Part shown: positions 8,945-18,634 of the stretch, piece by piece
Layout of the letters: every line of letters starts with the position of its first letter
Position numbering within the stretch: the stretch's first letter is position 1
From: an uncultured Acidobacteriaceae bacterium
GTDB lineage: Bacteria; Acidobacteriota; Terriglobia; Terriglobales; Acidobacteriaceae
NCBI GenBank assembly: GCA_903911925.1
Contig: CAIWFH010000127.1
Location: 1-40,069, forward strand
DNA: 40,069 nt
Direction: 5' to 3'
Notes under the pieces: generated by a model
Databases searched by the model: none
Told to the model about the DNA's origin: nothing
The model's input: the letters and a program-made list of their open reading frames with translations, nothing else
Translations under genes and position numbers: made by a program

Positions 8945-10197
8945 CGAAGCGTTTCTCCCGTCAGTGTTTCAATTCTTACAAGCGCGGCCTCATGATCGAA
9001 GAGAGTTTGTTGGTAATCGTTCTCCAATTCGAGAACATCAACCAGCGACGAGAGCACGGGAGCAAGGTCCAGCTTGTTTGATTGATAGGCTGTTTGTTCG
9101 GAATGAAATACCGCTTCCGCTTGTGGCAATAATCCTTGCGTGAATTGGCTCAAGAGCTCAGTGGTCCGGGATACCGCAACGTAATCTGCCTGCAGGTCGG
9201 CTAGCGTCTGTTGCACCTCCGAGTCCAGTTCGTGCCGCGCGCGGTTTGCCTGCTCTGCGGCTTGGGCAATTTCTCCGGCAACTCGGCTTCGGTTAGGCAA
9301 CTGTATGCTCGCGGTCGCAACGTAGCGGTTGCGATAATCGCTCCCTGTAACGTCAAACCGGTATCCCACATTGAAGTCGGGCTTGCCGTCGCGCTTTGCC
9401 GAGGCAATCTGCGCGTTCTGCTTTTCGATGGCTAGCGTGTCTTTCTGAAGTCTCGGATTTTGCTCTCGCAATTCGCCTTGAAGCTCGTCGATGTCTTTAG
9501 CGAACGGCGATGCGGCCAGCGGTTCCGGCACAATGTCGAGCGAGTCCTGACGGCGATGCAGAAGCTGCTTGATGCGCGCTTGCGCCTGCCCCAATGTCTG
9601 CTTGTGCATGGTGTCCTGGCGCAAAATTTGTGTGCGTTCCAACTGAGCCCTGAGTATAGCCGACTGGCTGCCTTGGCCGGCGCTATAGCGGGAGACTCCA
9701 TCTTCAATCAGCGACTGCAGAACGGAGTCGATGCGATCAAGGTAGGCGATGGCGCCGGTCGAGTACGAAATCTGAAGATAGAGCAGCTTGACCTGCTCCG
9801 CGACGGAAGATCGTACTACTGCCACTCCGGCCTTCTCCGTCTCCGTCGCGCGGTTCGCCGTTTCCGCCCTCAGTTTGAGTTTCCCTTTGTAGGGCAGGTC
9901 CTGTGAGGCTCCCAGGCCGATATATGCGAACTCGCTATTGCTGAACCCGGCGAACGGCTTCGGGCTGCCAACGTTGGATGATTCGAACGTGAACGTCGGG
10001 CCGGGAAGCGCCTTGACCTGTTCCGCCACATGCGCCAGCGCTTTCCAGTTGTCGTCGGCCGTTGCTACGTCGCTGTTGTTCGCCACTGCCTCAGCCACCA
10101 GGGTCGGAAGCGGTGTGGGAATGGCTGCCGCGTGTTGCGCAGATAGCACTCCACACGGCGCGAAGAAGAAGGCGCACAGAAATAGGTTGAACTTCAC
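8941..10197 (-). CDS. cusC: TolC-family outer-membrane efflux protein (CusC-like)
   Basis: Outer-membrane channel of the tripartite metal exporter and first gene of the operon. The 418-aa product has a signal peptide (MKFNLFLCAFFFAPCGVLSA) and two repeats of long amphipathic helices with interspersed strands, typical of TolC-like proteins. Examples are FAYIGLGASQDLPYKGKL in repeat 1 and FNVGYRFDVTGSDYRNRY in repeat 2. The start is GTG at 10197 with GGAG eight bases upstream; no better in-frame ATG exists. Its end overlaps the cusB start. A consensus TATAAT lies about 37-42 bp upstream. Confidence 0.87.
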   Translation of the reverse strand: MKFNLFLCAFFFAPCGVLSAQHAAAIPTPLPTLVAEAVANNSDVATADDNWKALAHVAEQVKALPGPTFTFESSNVGSPKPFAGFSNSEFAYIGLGASQDLPYKGKLKLRAETANRATETEKAGVAVVRSSVAEQVKLLYLQISYSTGAIAYLDRIDSVLQSLIEDGVSRYSAGQGSQSAILRAQLERTQILRQDTMHKQTLGQAQARIKQLLHRRQDSLDIVPEPLAASPFAKDIDELQGELREQNPRLQKDTLAIEKQNAQIASAKRDGKPDFNVGYRFDVTGSDYRNRYVATASIQLPNRSRVAGEIAQAAEQANRARHELDSEVQQTLADLQADYVAVSRTTELLSQFTQGLLPQAEAVFHSEQTAYQSNKLDLAPVLSSLVDVLELENDYQQTLFDHEAALVRIETLTGETLR

Positions 10198-10233
10198 AAG
10201 CGACGCTCCTGCCGCATTTCCCGGTAAACGGCT

Positions 10234-10261
10234 ATTATAGCGAATTCACCTTGCAGGTCAT
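10234..10261 (-). promoter_or_regulatory. Candidate promoter of the cusCBA operon with a short palindrome in the spacer
   Basis: On the minus strand a perfect -10 TATAAT (complement of 10234-10239) is preceded, after 16 bases, by ATGACC (complement of 10256-10261), a four-of-six match to TTGACA. A short dyad ACCT-TGC-AGGT lies at 10248-10258, in and next to the spacer. Metal-sensing MerR-family activators bind dyads between -35 and -10 boxes, but their spacers are usually 19-20 bp and the arms here are only four bases. The promoter is moderately supported; the operator is a guess. Confidence 0.4.
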
Positions 10262-10377
10262 TTATCTGAATGGGATTTGGGAATAGGCTGCGTAAGGTCA
10301 TCCGTTTCTTGCTTTGACTTGTATTTTTGCTTAAACTCACCATGCGCGGGCAATCCGCGCCAACCAGTGAGGAACCG

Positions 10378-12996
10378 ATGCAACAGCACAAGGCCGCAAG
10401 AATCTCCTACTTAAGCAAAACGACGGTACTTGCGTTCATGTTCCTCTCCGGTATCGGCCCAGCGGCCTTCACACAGCAGGATGGCGCTTCACACCCCGAG
10501 GAGATCGGCATCATTGTTACATCCACAGAGGCGGAAGCCGCCGGCGTGCTGAAACAGTTGAACGCAGGATGGGATTTCAGCGTCCTGGCCAAAGAGAAGT
10601 CCATTGATTCCACGGCCAATGACGGCGGCTACATGGGCAGCCTCAATGTAGACCAGCTTCGACCGGAGTTCCGTGACGCGCTCGCCGGGCATCCCAAGGG
10701 ACAAGTCAGTGGGATCGTCCCGACTTCGTCGGGGTTCGCAATTCTTAAGATTCTGTCTTCTGTCCCACCCCAGGCGGACTTGAACCTCGATAATATCTCG
10801 GCGATGATTGCCAGCGGCGCCATTCGTCAGGGGCCGTCGATTGGAGGCTTTACCGAGTCCATCTCAGTCTTTCAGAAGTTCCAAAAGCCTGAAGGGTGGA
10901 ATCGCGACTTGAAACAAAGCTGCAGTCTTCGCAATCAATCTTACGAATATGCAATTGACCGCCTTACGAGACTCTTGGTCGCGGCAGAGGCGGGCAATTC
11001 CGGAACGTACAGCCCGAATGAAATCATGAAACTCCACGCCTACCGGGGGCAACTCTATTCTTTCGAGGGGAAGATGGCGGAGGCTATCAAGGATCTCAAG
11101 ACCGCCTATGCATTGGCCCAGAAAGCTGCGCCGGACCAGGCGCCTCAGTATGAGGAAGACCTTGGCGGAGCTTACCTGCACCTATCCGAGATGGAAAATG
11201 GAGTTTACAGCAAGACGAGCGAGGCAGGCATCTTTCCTCCGGCGAATCACAAGGCAAGTTATGAGAAGAAAGAAGAGTCGCAGCTTGCCATCCAGTACTT
11301 CACTCACTTTTTGACGCAGTTCCCTAACGACTTGGAAGTAAAGTGGGACTTGAACCTGGCCTATATGACCCTGGGCCAGTATCCCGACGGCGTGCCAAAG
11401 GAATACCTGGTTCCGGAGGCAGGCTTCCAGTCAAAGGAAGATATAGGAAGGTTCGTGGATATTGCGCCGTCGCTGGGCGTGAGTGTGATGCGCGAAGCGG
11501 GAGGGGTCATCGTCGACGATTTCGACAACGATGGATTGCTCGATATCGTCACTTCCAGCATGGGTGTTTGCGACCCGATCAAGTTCTTCCACAACAACGG
11601 AGACGGCACCTTCACCGACAGAACGGCAGCTGCGGGACTCGCCAACCAGATTGGCGCTCTCAACGCTGCCCAGCTTGACTACAACAACGATGGATGCATG
11701 GACATTCTGATTATGCGCGGCGGATGGGAGTACCCGCAAAAGAGATCGCTGATGCGCAACAACTGCGACGGGACTTTTGCCGATGTTACGGAGGTGAGCG
11801 GACTGGGAGATCCTGTCACAGGCGTAAGTTCAGTGGCCGTGGCCGACATTGACAACGACGGCTACATCGATCTCTTCTTCGGGAACGAAAACCAGCCCAG
11901 CCAGCTGTTCCACAACAAAGGGGACGGCACGTTTGAAGAAATCTCCCATTCAGCGGGGATTGACCGCAGCGCATTTACAAAGGGCGTTACAGCGGCAGAC
12001 TACGATCAGGACGGCTACGCCGACTTCTATGTATCCAATTTCGACGGGCCCAACTCTCTCTATCACAACAATGGCAACCTGACGTTTACCGACGTGGCCC
12101 GGTTGGCAGGCGTTCAAGAGCCTCTGATCAGTTTCCCAACCTGGTTCTTTGACTATGACAACGATGGCTGGCCAGATATCTTTGTGTCGAGCTACTTCAT
12201 GTCCATGACTGAGTCGGCAAAGACCTATCTTGGATTGCCTCGCAATGCCGAGTCGGTCAAGCTTTACCGAAACAAGCACGACGGCACGTTTGAAGATGTT
12301 ACGTCCAAGGTTGGGCTGGACAAGGTATTCATGACCATGGGCGCCAATTTCGGCGACGTGGACAACGACGGATACCTGGACATCTACCTTGGGATGGGCA
12401 ATCCTTCTTATACCGCCTTGTTTCCACATACTCTATTACGGAACAACGAAGCCAAAACTTTTTTGGACATCACCGCATCGTCGGGAACCGGGGACCTGCA
12501 CAAGGGACACGGGATTTCATTCGCCGATCTTGACCGGAGCGGGAACGAGGCTATCATCGCGAACTTCGGCGGAGCGGTGCCGGGGGACAGCCACTATCTG
12601 CGCGTGTTTCAGAATCCCGGCAACAAAAACGACTGGATCAACGTTCACCTCGTCGGCGTGAAAAGCAATCGGTCAGGGGTGGGAGCGCAGGTCAAAATCA
12701 CGGTCGCGGACGACGGACAGGCTCCGCGAACGATTTACCGCACTGGAGGCGAGACCAGTTCATTTGGCGCCAATCCTCTTGAGCTGCACATCGGGCTGGG
12801 GCACGGCGCTCAAATCCAGGCGATTGACGTGTGGTGGCCAGCAACCAACACGCGCCAGCATTTTACCGGCGTTGAGAAGAACCAATACATCGAGATCAAA
12901 GAGTTTGCAGCAGCGGTAAGCAAACTCAACCGGCCCAGCTACCACATGGGCGGACCGGCAAAGGCGGCTGCCAAGGAACTAGGTAAACAGCCCTAG
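10378..12996 (+). CDS. Exported parvulin-like / TPR / VCBS-repeat / ASPIC-UnbV fusion protein
   Basis: An 872-aa multidomain protein. Residues 1-35 look like a signal peptide. Residues about 40-130 match a PpiC/parvulin rotamase domain (VLKQLNAGWDFSVLAKEKS, GGYMGSLNVDQLRPEF, GQVSGIVPTSSGFAILKI). However, both conserved active-site histidines seem replaced: the usual HI at the first strand is GI, and the usual GYHI near the end is GFAI. Residues about 165-330 are helical and TPR-like. About 375-760 hold many D-x-D-x-D-G VCBS/FG-GAP motifs (DFDNDGLLD, DIDNDGYID, DYDQDGYAD, DYDNDGWPD, DVDNDGYLD). The end is an ASPIC/UnbV domain (GVKSNRSGVGAQVK, LHIGLGHG). The ATG at 10378 has GAGGA five bases upstream and is preferred over a TTG at 10327. 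It is divergent from cusCBA. Confidence 0.85.
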   Translation: MQQHKAARISYLSKTTVLAFMFLSGIGPAAFTQQDGASHPEEIGIIVTSTEAEAAGVLKQLNAGWDFSVLAKEKSIDSTANDGGYMGSLNVDQLRPEFRDALAGHPKGQVSGIVPTSSGFAILKILSSVPPQADLNLDNISAMIASGAIRQGPSIGGFTESISVFQKFQKPEGWNRDLKQSCSLRNQSYEYAIDRLTRLLVAAEAGNSGTYSPNEIMKLHAYRGQLYSFEGKMAEAIKDLKTAYALAQKAAPDQAPQYEEDLGGAYLHLSEMENGVYSKTSEAGIFPPANHKASYEKKEESQLAIQYFTHFLTQFPNDLEVKWDLNLAYMTLGQYPDGVPKEYLVPEAGFQSKEDIGRFVDIAPSLGVSVMREAGGVIVDDFDNDGLLDIVTSSMGVCDPIKFFHNNGDGTFTDRTAAAGLANQIGALNAAQLDYNNDGCMDILIMRGGWEYPQKRSLMRNNCDGTFADVTEVSGLGDPVTGVSSVAVADIDNDGYIDLFFGNENQPSQLFHNKGDGTFEEISHSAGIDRSAFTKGVTAADYDQDGYADFYVSNFDGPNSLYHNNGNLTFTDVARLAGVQEPLISFPTWFFDYDNDGWPDIFVSSYFMSMTESAKTYLGLPRNAESVKLYRNKHDGTFEDVTSKVGLDKVFMTMGANFGDVDNDGYLDIYLGMGNPSYTALFPHTLLRNNEAKTFLDITASSGTGDLHKGHGISFADLDRSGNEAIIANFGGAVPGDSHYLRVFQNPGNKNDWINVHLVGVKSNRSGVGAQVKITVADDGQAPRTIYRTGGETSSFGANPLELHIGLGHGAQIQAIDVWWPATNTRQHFTGVEKNQYIEIKEFAAAVSKLNRPSYHMGGPAKAAAKELGKQP

Positions 12997-13422
12997 TCGA
13001 CCTCCCCCTCCTCCACGCAGGATGTTTGGAGCAAGTTCGCCATTTTCAATGCGCTGGAGGGATGGTTCTACCGTAAGTTGGTTGTTTTGAGGAACCTGGA
13101 AGCCAAGTTGCTGAAAACGGAGAACTTATGCTGGACTGAGCACGGCTTGAGGCCTGGCGCGACGCCTCAAGTCTGCGCAGAAAACGAAACCACTGAGGAA
13201 AGGTTAGCGCTTTCAAATGAGATAACCGGCAAATCGGAAATGAGTGAAAATCGTTGATTATACAGGAGATATATTGAAAGAGAATGGAGCAGGACTTGAC
13301 CTCCGATGTTCTGGTTCCCTCGCTTCCTTTCAAGGCGCCCCACTACAAAGGGAGATACTTTCCACTGGTGATTGGAGAGCTTTACCTTCGCTTCGACGAT
13401 GGATCATGAAACTGTTTCCGCA
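12997..13422. other. Intergenic region without a supported gene
   Basis: 426 bp between two convergent genes. Open frames here are short, lack ribosome sites and look like nothing known. The only structure noticed is an 8-bp hairpin, CTTGAGGC at 13146-13153 pairing with GCCTCAAG at 13164-13171. It has no T-tract, so it is at best a weak terminator candidate for the upstream VCBS gene. Confidence 0.4.
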
Positions 13423-14610
13423 TCAGAAATCGTGGCGATCTTCGGCGACCTTCGCGACGACGCGCGAGTTGTCATTCGCTGATGCTTCCTGTTCCGGGGA
13501 CTGATCGGCGTCGTCGCTTCTGGCGCGCAACCGGGCCACGGTTTGCCAGTTGTCCTTGTGCGGCGTTTCGGCAATCCAGGGCGGCAGCGGCATGTAGAGG
13601 TAGTCGCCCAGTGCCGTGGCGTAGCCCTCGTAGAGAGCGCGCATCCGCCGAAGCCGCTCGAACGAGTCGCCGTCGCGGTTGACGCTCACTCCGCTCTGGC
13701 AGAGCAACTTGTAGAGTTCTTCATAACGCTCGGGAGTCAACCGGTCGGGTGCATCGTTGGATGGGGGCAGCGAGAAAATCTGCGCCAGGTCCACCATCGC
13801 GTGTCGAGCCATGGCAAAGGTCAAGTGGGCCTGGCGCGCCTCGTGCTCCTTGACTCCGGCAATCAGCAGTGCTGAGGTGTCAAGCACCGCTGTCAGTGCA
13901 CTGATCCAACTTTGATTGTTATGTTGGGAGCGGAAATAGCAAAGGAGCGGATAGGAGATGTGGCTTTCCAGCAACTCCGCCGACCATCGTTCCCATTCTT
14001 CCAGCAGTTGGGTCAGCGCGATTTGCCCGCCTTGGTACGAATGGCGGCGGAGCAATTCCGCGGCCGTCGGCGGCGACCCCGCCCGCGCATCCAGCAGAGA
14101 AATGTTTACCTCGCGGCGCGAGAACGCGCTGTAGAGGACAGGGAAGTACCCCATGACGACGGCCAGAAAGCCAAAGCCAGTGCCCGCTTCAAGAATGAGC
14201 AGTTCGCGCGCCCAGGGGCTGCCCGGAGTCACGTCGCCCAGGCCCAGAGTAAAGATGGTGGTTCCGCTCACATAGAGGTCAGACCGAAGGCCGGGGCCCT
14301 GTGCGGCGTCGTTGAACGGGCTGCCCAGTGCATAGAAAATCAGCGCGAAGCCCACCATCATCGAGCCGGCCCAAAACACCAGCAGAAAGATGAGCGACAG
14401 CGGCCCGTAGTAACTGAAGACCGACTCTCTCTTGCGAGGATTGCGAAGGCGTCGGGCAATGAAGACCCAAGGGCGCCAGGTGACCACGTAGAAAATGCGC
14501 GTGAGCCGAAACCGCCCCGATGCGCGGCGCGGCAAAATGATGGTTTGGAAAGCATCAAGCAGCACTGCAAACAGGCAGACTACGCCTGCAGCCAGAGTGA
14601 GAATTCGCAT
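13423..14610 (-). CDS. Ion channel protein with potassium-channel-type pore (Ion_trans_2-like)
   Basis: A 395-aa membrane protein. The N-terminal third is hydrophobic: TM1 at residues 1-20, a second segment around LSLIFLLVFWAGSMMVGFAL, then a re-entrant pore region with TLGLGDVTP, which matches the potassium selectivity-filter pattern T-x-G-x-G-D. A final membrane helix follows (GFGFLAVVMGYFPVLY). The C-terminal 220 residues are soluble and mostly helical; I see no Rossmann GxGxxG motif, so it does not look like an RCK/TrkA-gated channel. The ATG at 14610 is preceded by AAAGGAAA, better than an in-frame TTG-type start at 14646. It lies downstream of the glutamine synthetase gene on the same strand, separated by a terminator. 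Confidence 0.75.
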   Translation of the reverse strand: MRILTLAAGVVCLFAVLLDAFQTIILPRRASGRFRLTRIFYVVTWRPWVFIARRLRNPRKRESVFSYYGPLSLIFLLVFWAGSMMVGFALIFYALGSPFNDAAQGPGLRSDLYVSGTTIFTLGLGDVTPGSPWARELLILEAGTGFGFLAVVMGYFPVLYSAFSRREVNISLLDARAGSPPTAAELLRRHSYQGGQIALTQLLEEWERWSAELLESHISYPLLCYFRSQHNNQSWISALTAVLDTSALLIAGVKEHEARQAHLTFAMARHAMVDLAQIFSLPPSNDAPDRLTPERYEELYKLLCQSGVSVNRDGDSFERLRRMRALYEGYATALGDYLYMPLPPWIAETPHKDNWQTVARLRARSDDADQSPEQEASANDNSRVVAKVAEDRHDF

Positions 14611-14698
14611 CGTTCTGTTTCCTTTCCGGGCGCCCCCAAGTAACATCGGCCGAGCGCATTCCGGGGTTCTGACTAGGTTGGATGCAGGACCAGCGCCG

Positions 14699-14742
14699 AA
14701 ACGAGCGCGGCGCAGCCTGATAAAGCTGCGCCGCTCTCGTTT
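14699..14742 (-). terminator. Strong hairpin terminator of the glutamine synthetase gene
   Basis: Arms at 14699-14716 and 14725-14742 pair at 17 of 18 positions (one C/T mismatch) around an 8-base loop. The stem is very GC-rich in the middle and ends in AAA/TTT, giving a short T-run on the minus strand. It lies 40 bp after the stop codon of the glutamine synthetase gene and separates it from the ion channel gene. Confidence 0.75.
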
Positions 14743-14781
14743 AGCCGATTTGCTGTCGGGGCTGGACCAGGAAATCGGGTA

Positions 14782-16212
14782 TTAGAACTGGCTCCAAAGA
14801 GACTGGTTGTAGACCTCGTGATGGAACTGCACTTCAGAGCCTTTTACAAACGTTCCCAGTTCGCGAGGGCTGCGGTCGGCAGCGGCCTGCTTCAGTTCCG
14901 AGTAGCGGCCCTGCACGTCCGCGCCCAGGATGCGGGCAATCCATTGCGAATCCTGAAAATCCTCGATGGCCGCCTGGATGTTGTCGGGAAGAAACTTCCC
15001 GCCTTCGCGAAGCCCGCCGCGTGCGGAAATCTCCCCATCGATGCCGGTTTTGAAGATCGAGTAGAGAGAGAGATAGGGGTTTGCGTCCGGGGCCACGGCG
15101 CGGATTTCCGTTCTCATCGACCTGTGATTGCCAATGGGCACCCTCACCATGGCGCCGCGGTCGGTGGCCGAGGCGCGAATCTGGTTGGGCGCTTCGAAGT
15201 GCGGATCGAGCCGGCGATAGGCGTTGACGCTTGAATTGAACACCAGGCAAAGGTCCAGCGCGCGGGTCAGGATGCGGTCAAGAAAACTCCAGCCAAAGGT
15301 GGAAAGCTGTTCCGGGCCTTTCTCGTCCCAGAAGAGGTTGGTCTTGCCCTTTGAGACCGATACGTTGGTGTGCATGCCGCTGCCGTTGACGCCGACCACG
15401 GGCTTGGGCAGGAAGCAAGCGGTGTAGCCCATGTTATTGGCGATCTGCCGGCAGAGCAGCTTGTAAAGCTGAATCTGATCCGCGGCGGCAACCACCTCGG
15501 AGTAGCCATAATTGATTTCGAACTGGCTGGGCGCCACTTCGGAGTGATCCTTTTCATTCTGGAAGCCCATGGCGCGCTGCACTTCGGCAGCGGTGTCAAT
15601 GAACTGGCGCAGGGGATCGAGCGGCAGCACGTGGTAATAGCCGCCGGTGTTGATGAATTCGAAGTTGCCGGTGGTGTGGTAATGACGCTCTGCATCCATT
15701 CCTGCAAAGAGGAAGCCCTCAATCTCGGTGGCTGCGTTGAGCGTGTATTCCTTCTCAGCGAACAGCTTGTCAGAGTAGCCCTTGAGCACACCGCGCAGGT
15801 CGCCGGAGTAGGGAGTTCCGTCCTTGTCGATCACATTGCCGAAGACCAGCACCTTGCCGTTGCCGAAGACGTCGGCGGGCGTCCAGTAGAATGCGCTCCA
15901 GTCGATGCCCAGCCGCAGATCGCTCTCCTTCTGCGCCGTGAAGCCGCGGATGGAGGAGCCGTCGAAGGTCAGGTTTTCATAGGCTCCGAGCAGGAATTTC
16001 TTGTCGTAGTCCAGCAGGTGCAGGCGGCCCTCGAGATCAGAGAACAGAACCGTGACGGCCTTGATCCGCTTCTCGTCGGTCAGGTACTTCAACCGCTTCT
16101 CGCGAATCTCGTCGGCCGGCGTGCGGTTGGCGCGGTCGGCTTTGGCGGCCAGGTTGAGTTCTTCCAGCTCGTCGTAGGGAAGAGCGAGGAAATTGCGGTA
16201 CTCAGTAGACAT
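14782..16212 (-). CDS. glnA: Glutamine synthetase-family enzyme (type I-like, divergent)
   Basis: Probably ligates ammonia to glutamate with ATP. The 476-aa protein has an N-terminal beta-grasp part containing VLFSDLEGRLHLLD, and the metal/ATP core motifs DGSSIRGF, ATEIEGFLF, APSQFEINYGYSE, NGSGMHTNVSVS, NAYRRLDPHFEAPN and VRVPIGNHRS. Compared with classical GSI, HVHQSL is replaced by HTNVSVS, NRSA by TDRG, and the C-terminal adenylylation loop (NLYDLP in E. coli) is not recognisable. It is therefore probably not regulated by GlnE-type adenylylation. The ATG at 16212 has AAGGAGA just upstream; the frame continues to 16290 without a better start. A related gamma-glutamyl-amine ligase is a possible alternative. 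Confidence 0.82.
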   Translation of the reverse strand: MSTEYRNFLALPYDELEELNLAAKADRANRTPADEIREKRLKYLTDEKRIKAVTVLFSDLEGRLHLLDYDKKFLLGAYENLTFDGSSIRGFTAQKESDLRLGIDWSAFYWTPADVFGNGKVLVFGNVIDKDGTPYSGDLRGVLKGYSDKLFAEKEYTLNAATEIEGFLFAGMDAERHYHTTGNFEFINTGGYYHVLPLDPLRQFIDTAAEVQRAMGFQNEKDHSEVAPSQFEINYGYSEVVAAADQIQLYKLLCRQIANNMGYTACFLPKPVVGVNGSGMHTNVSVSKGKTNLFWDEKGPEQLSTFGWSFLDRILTRALDLCLVFNSSVNAYRRLDPHFEAPNQIRASATDRGAMVRVPIGNHRSMRTEIRAVAPDANPYLSLYSIFKTGIDGEISARGGLREGGKFLPDNIQAAIEDFQDSQWIARILGADVQGRYSELKQAAADRSPRELGTFVKGSEVQFHHEVYNQSLWSQF

Positions 16213-16473
16213 GATTCTCCTTCTTGGCGGAAAAAGGTACAGTCCCGGCGTGCAGTGACTCCGGCGACTGTTTGTTGGTCTTGTGAACATAGGGTAACGC
16301 CGCAGGGGGCGGTGCGCATAAGGAAATTATCAAATTTGCGGGCTGAAACGGTGGAAGAACCGTGCAAAACCCCCGGCTGCCGAAAAACCGAAATACGTAC
16401 GGCTGTGATGCGGGGCCCAGCCAAATGGCCGCCTGCGTGGAGTACCCTTTCTGTCAGGAGATTTCTGGACACG

Positions 16474-18408
<1,935 letters not shown>

Positions 18409-18449
18409 ATGCAGCGAAGCGAGCGGAGTGAGTCAGAAGTTCATCGAAG

Positions 18450-18592
18450 AACAACCGCAGATTCTTCGACTCACCACCCCCGAACTGAAAGACGTTCGGG
18501 GCCCCGTTCGCTCAGAATGACAGCTGGTTTTGTGTTGCGTACTTCAGAATGACAGCCAGTTTTGTGTTGCGTAATTCAGACTCAGGGCACTA
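18450..18592. repeat. Dispersed extragenic element, copy 1, with internal 32-bp tandem repeat
   Basis: Begins AACCGCAGATTCTTCGACTC near 18453 and ends near GACTCAGGGCACTAGCG at 18578-18594. A second copy with matching head and tail occurs at 32349-32446. Inside, CCCCGAAC at 18478-18485 pairs with GTTCGGGG at 18494-18501. A 32-bp unit starting TCAGAATGACAG is repeated at 18512-18543 and 18544-18575 with a few differences. Both window copies lie in intergenic DNA after a stop codon. Confidence 0.65.
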
Positions 18593-18634
18593 GCGATGTT
18601 AGCGGAGTTATTCCTACGACTCATGAGGACCAAA

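Noticed and set aside
10344..10360. GCGCGG-N5-CCGCGC hairpin upstream of the parvulin-UnbV gene
   Set aside because: Short GC hairpin close to the ribosome site; it could affect translation but is easily explained by chance in GC-rich DNA.
13046..13333. 95-codon minus-strand frame in the 12997-13422 gap
   Set aside because: No ribosome site, no domain, and a composition unlike the neighbouring genes.
15370..16473. Long upstream extension of the CocE/NonD hydrolase frame
   Set aside because: This part is antisense to glnA. The signal peptide starting at 16474 marks the true beginning.
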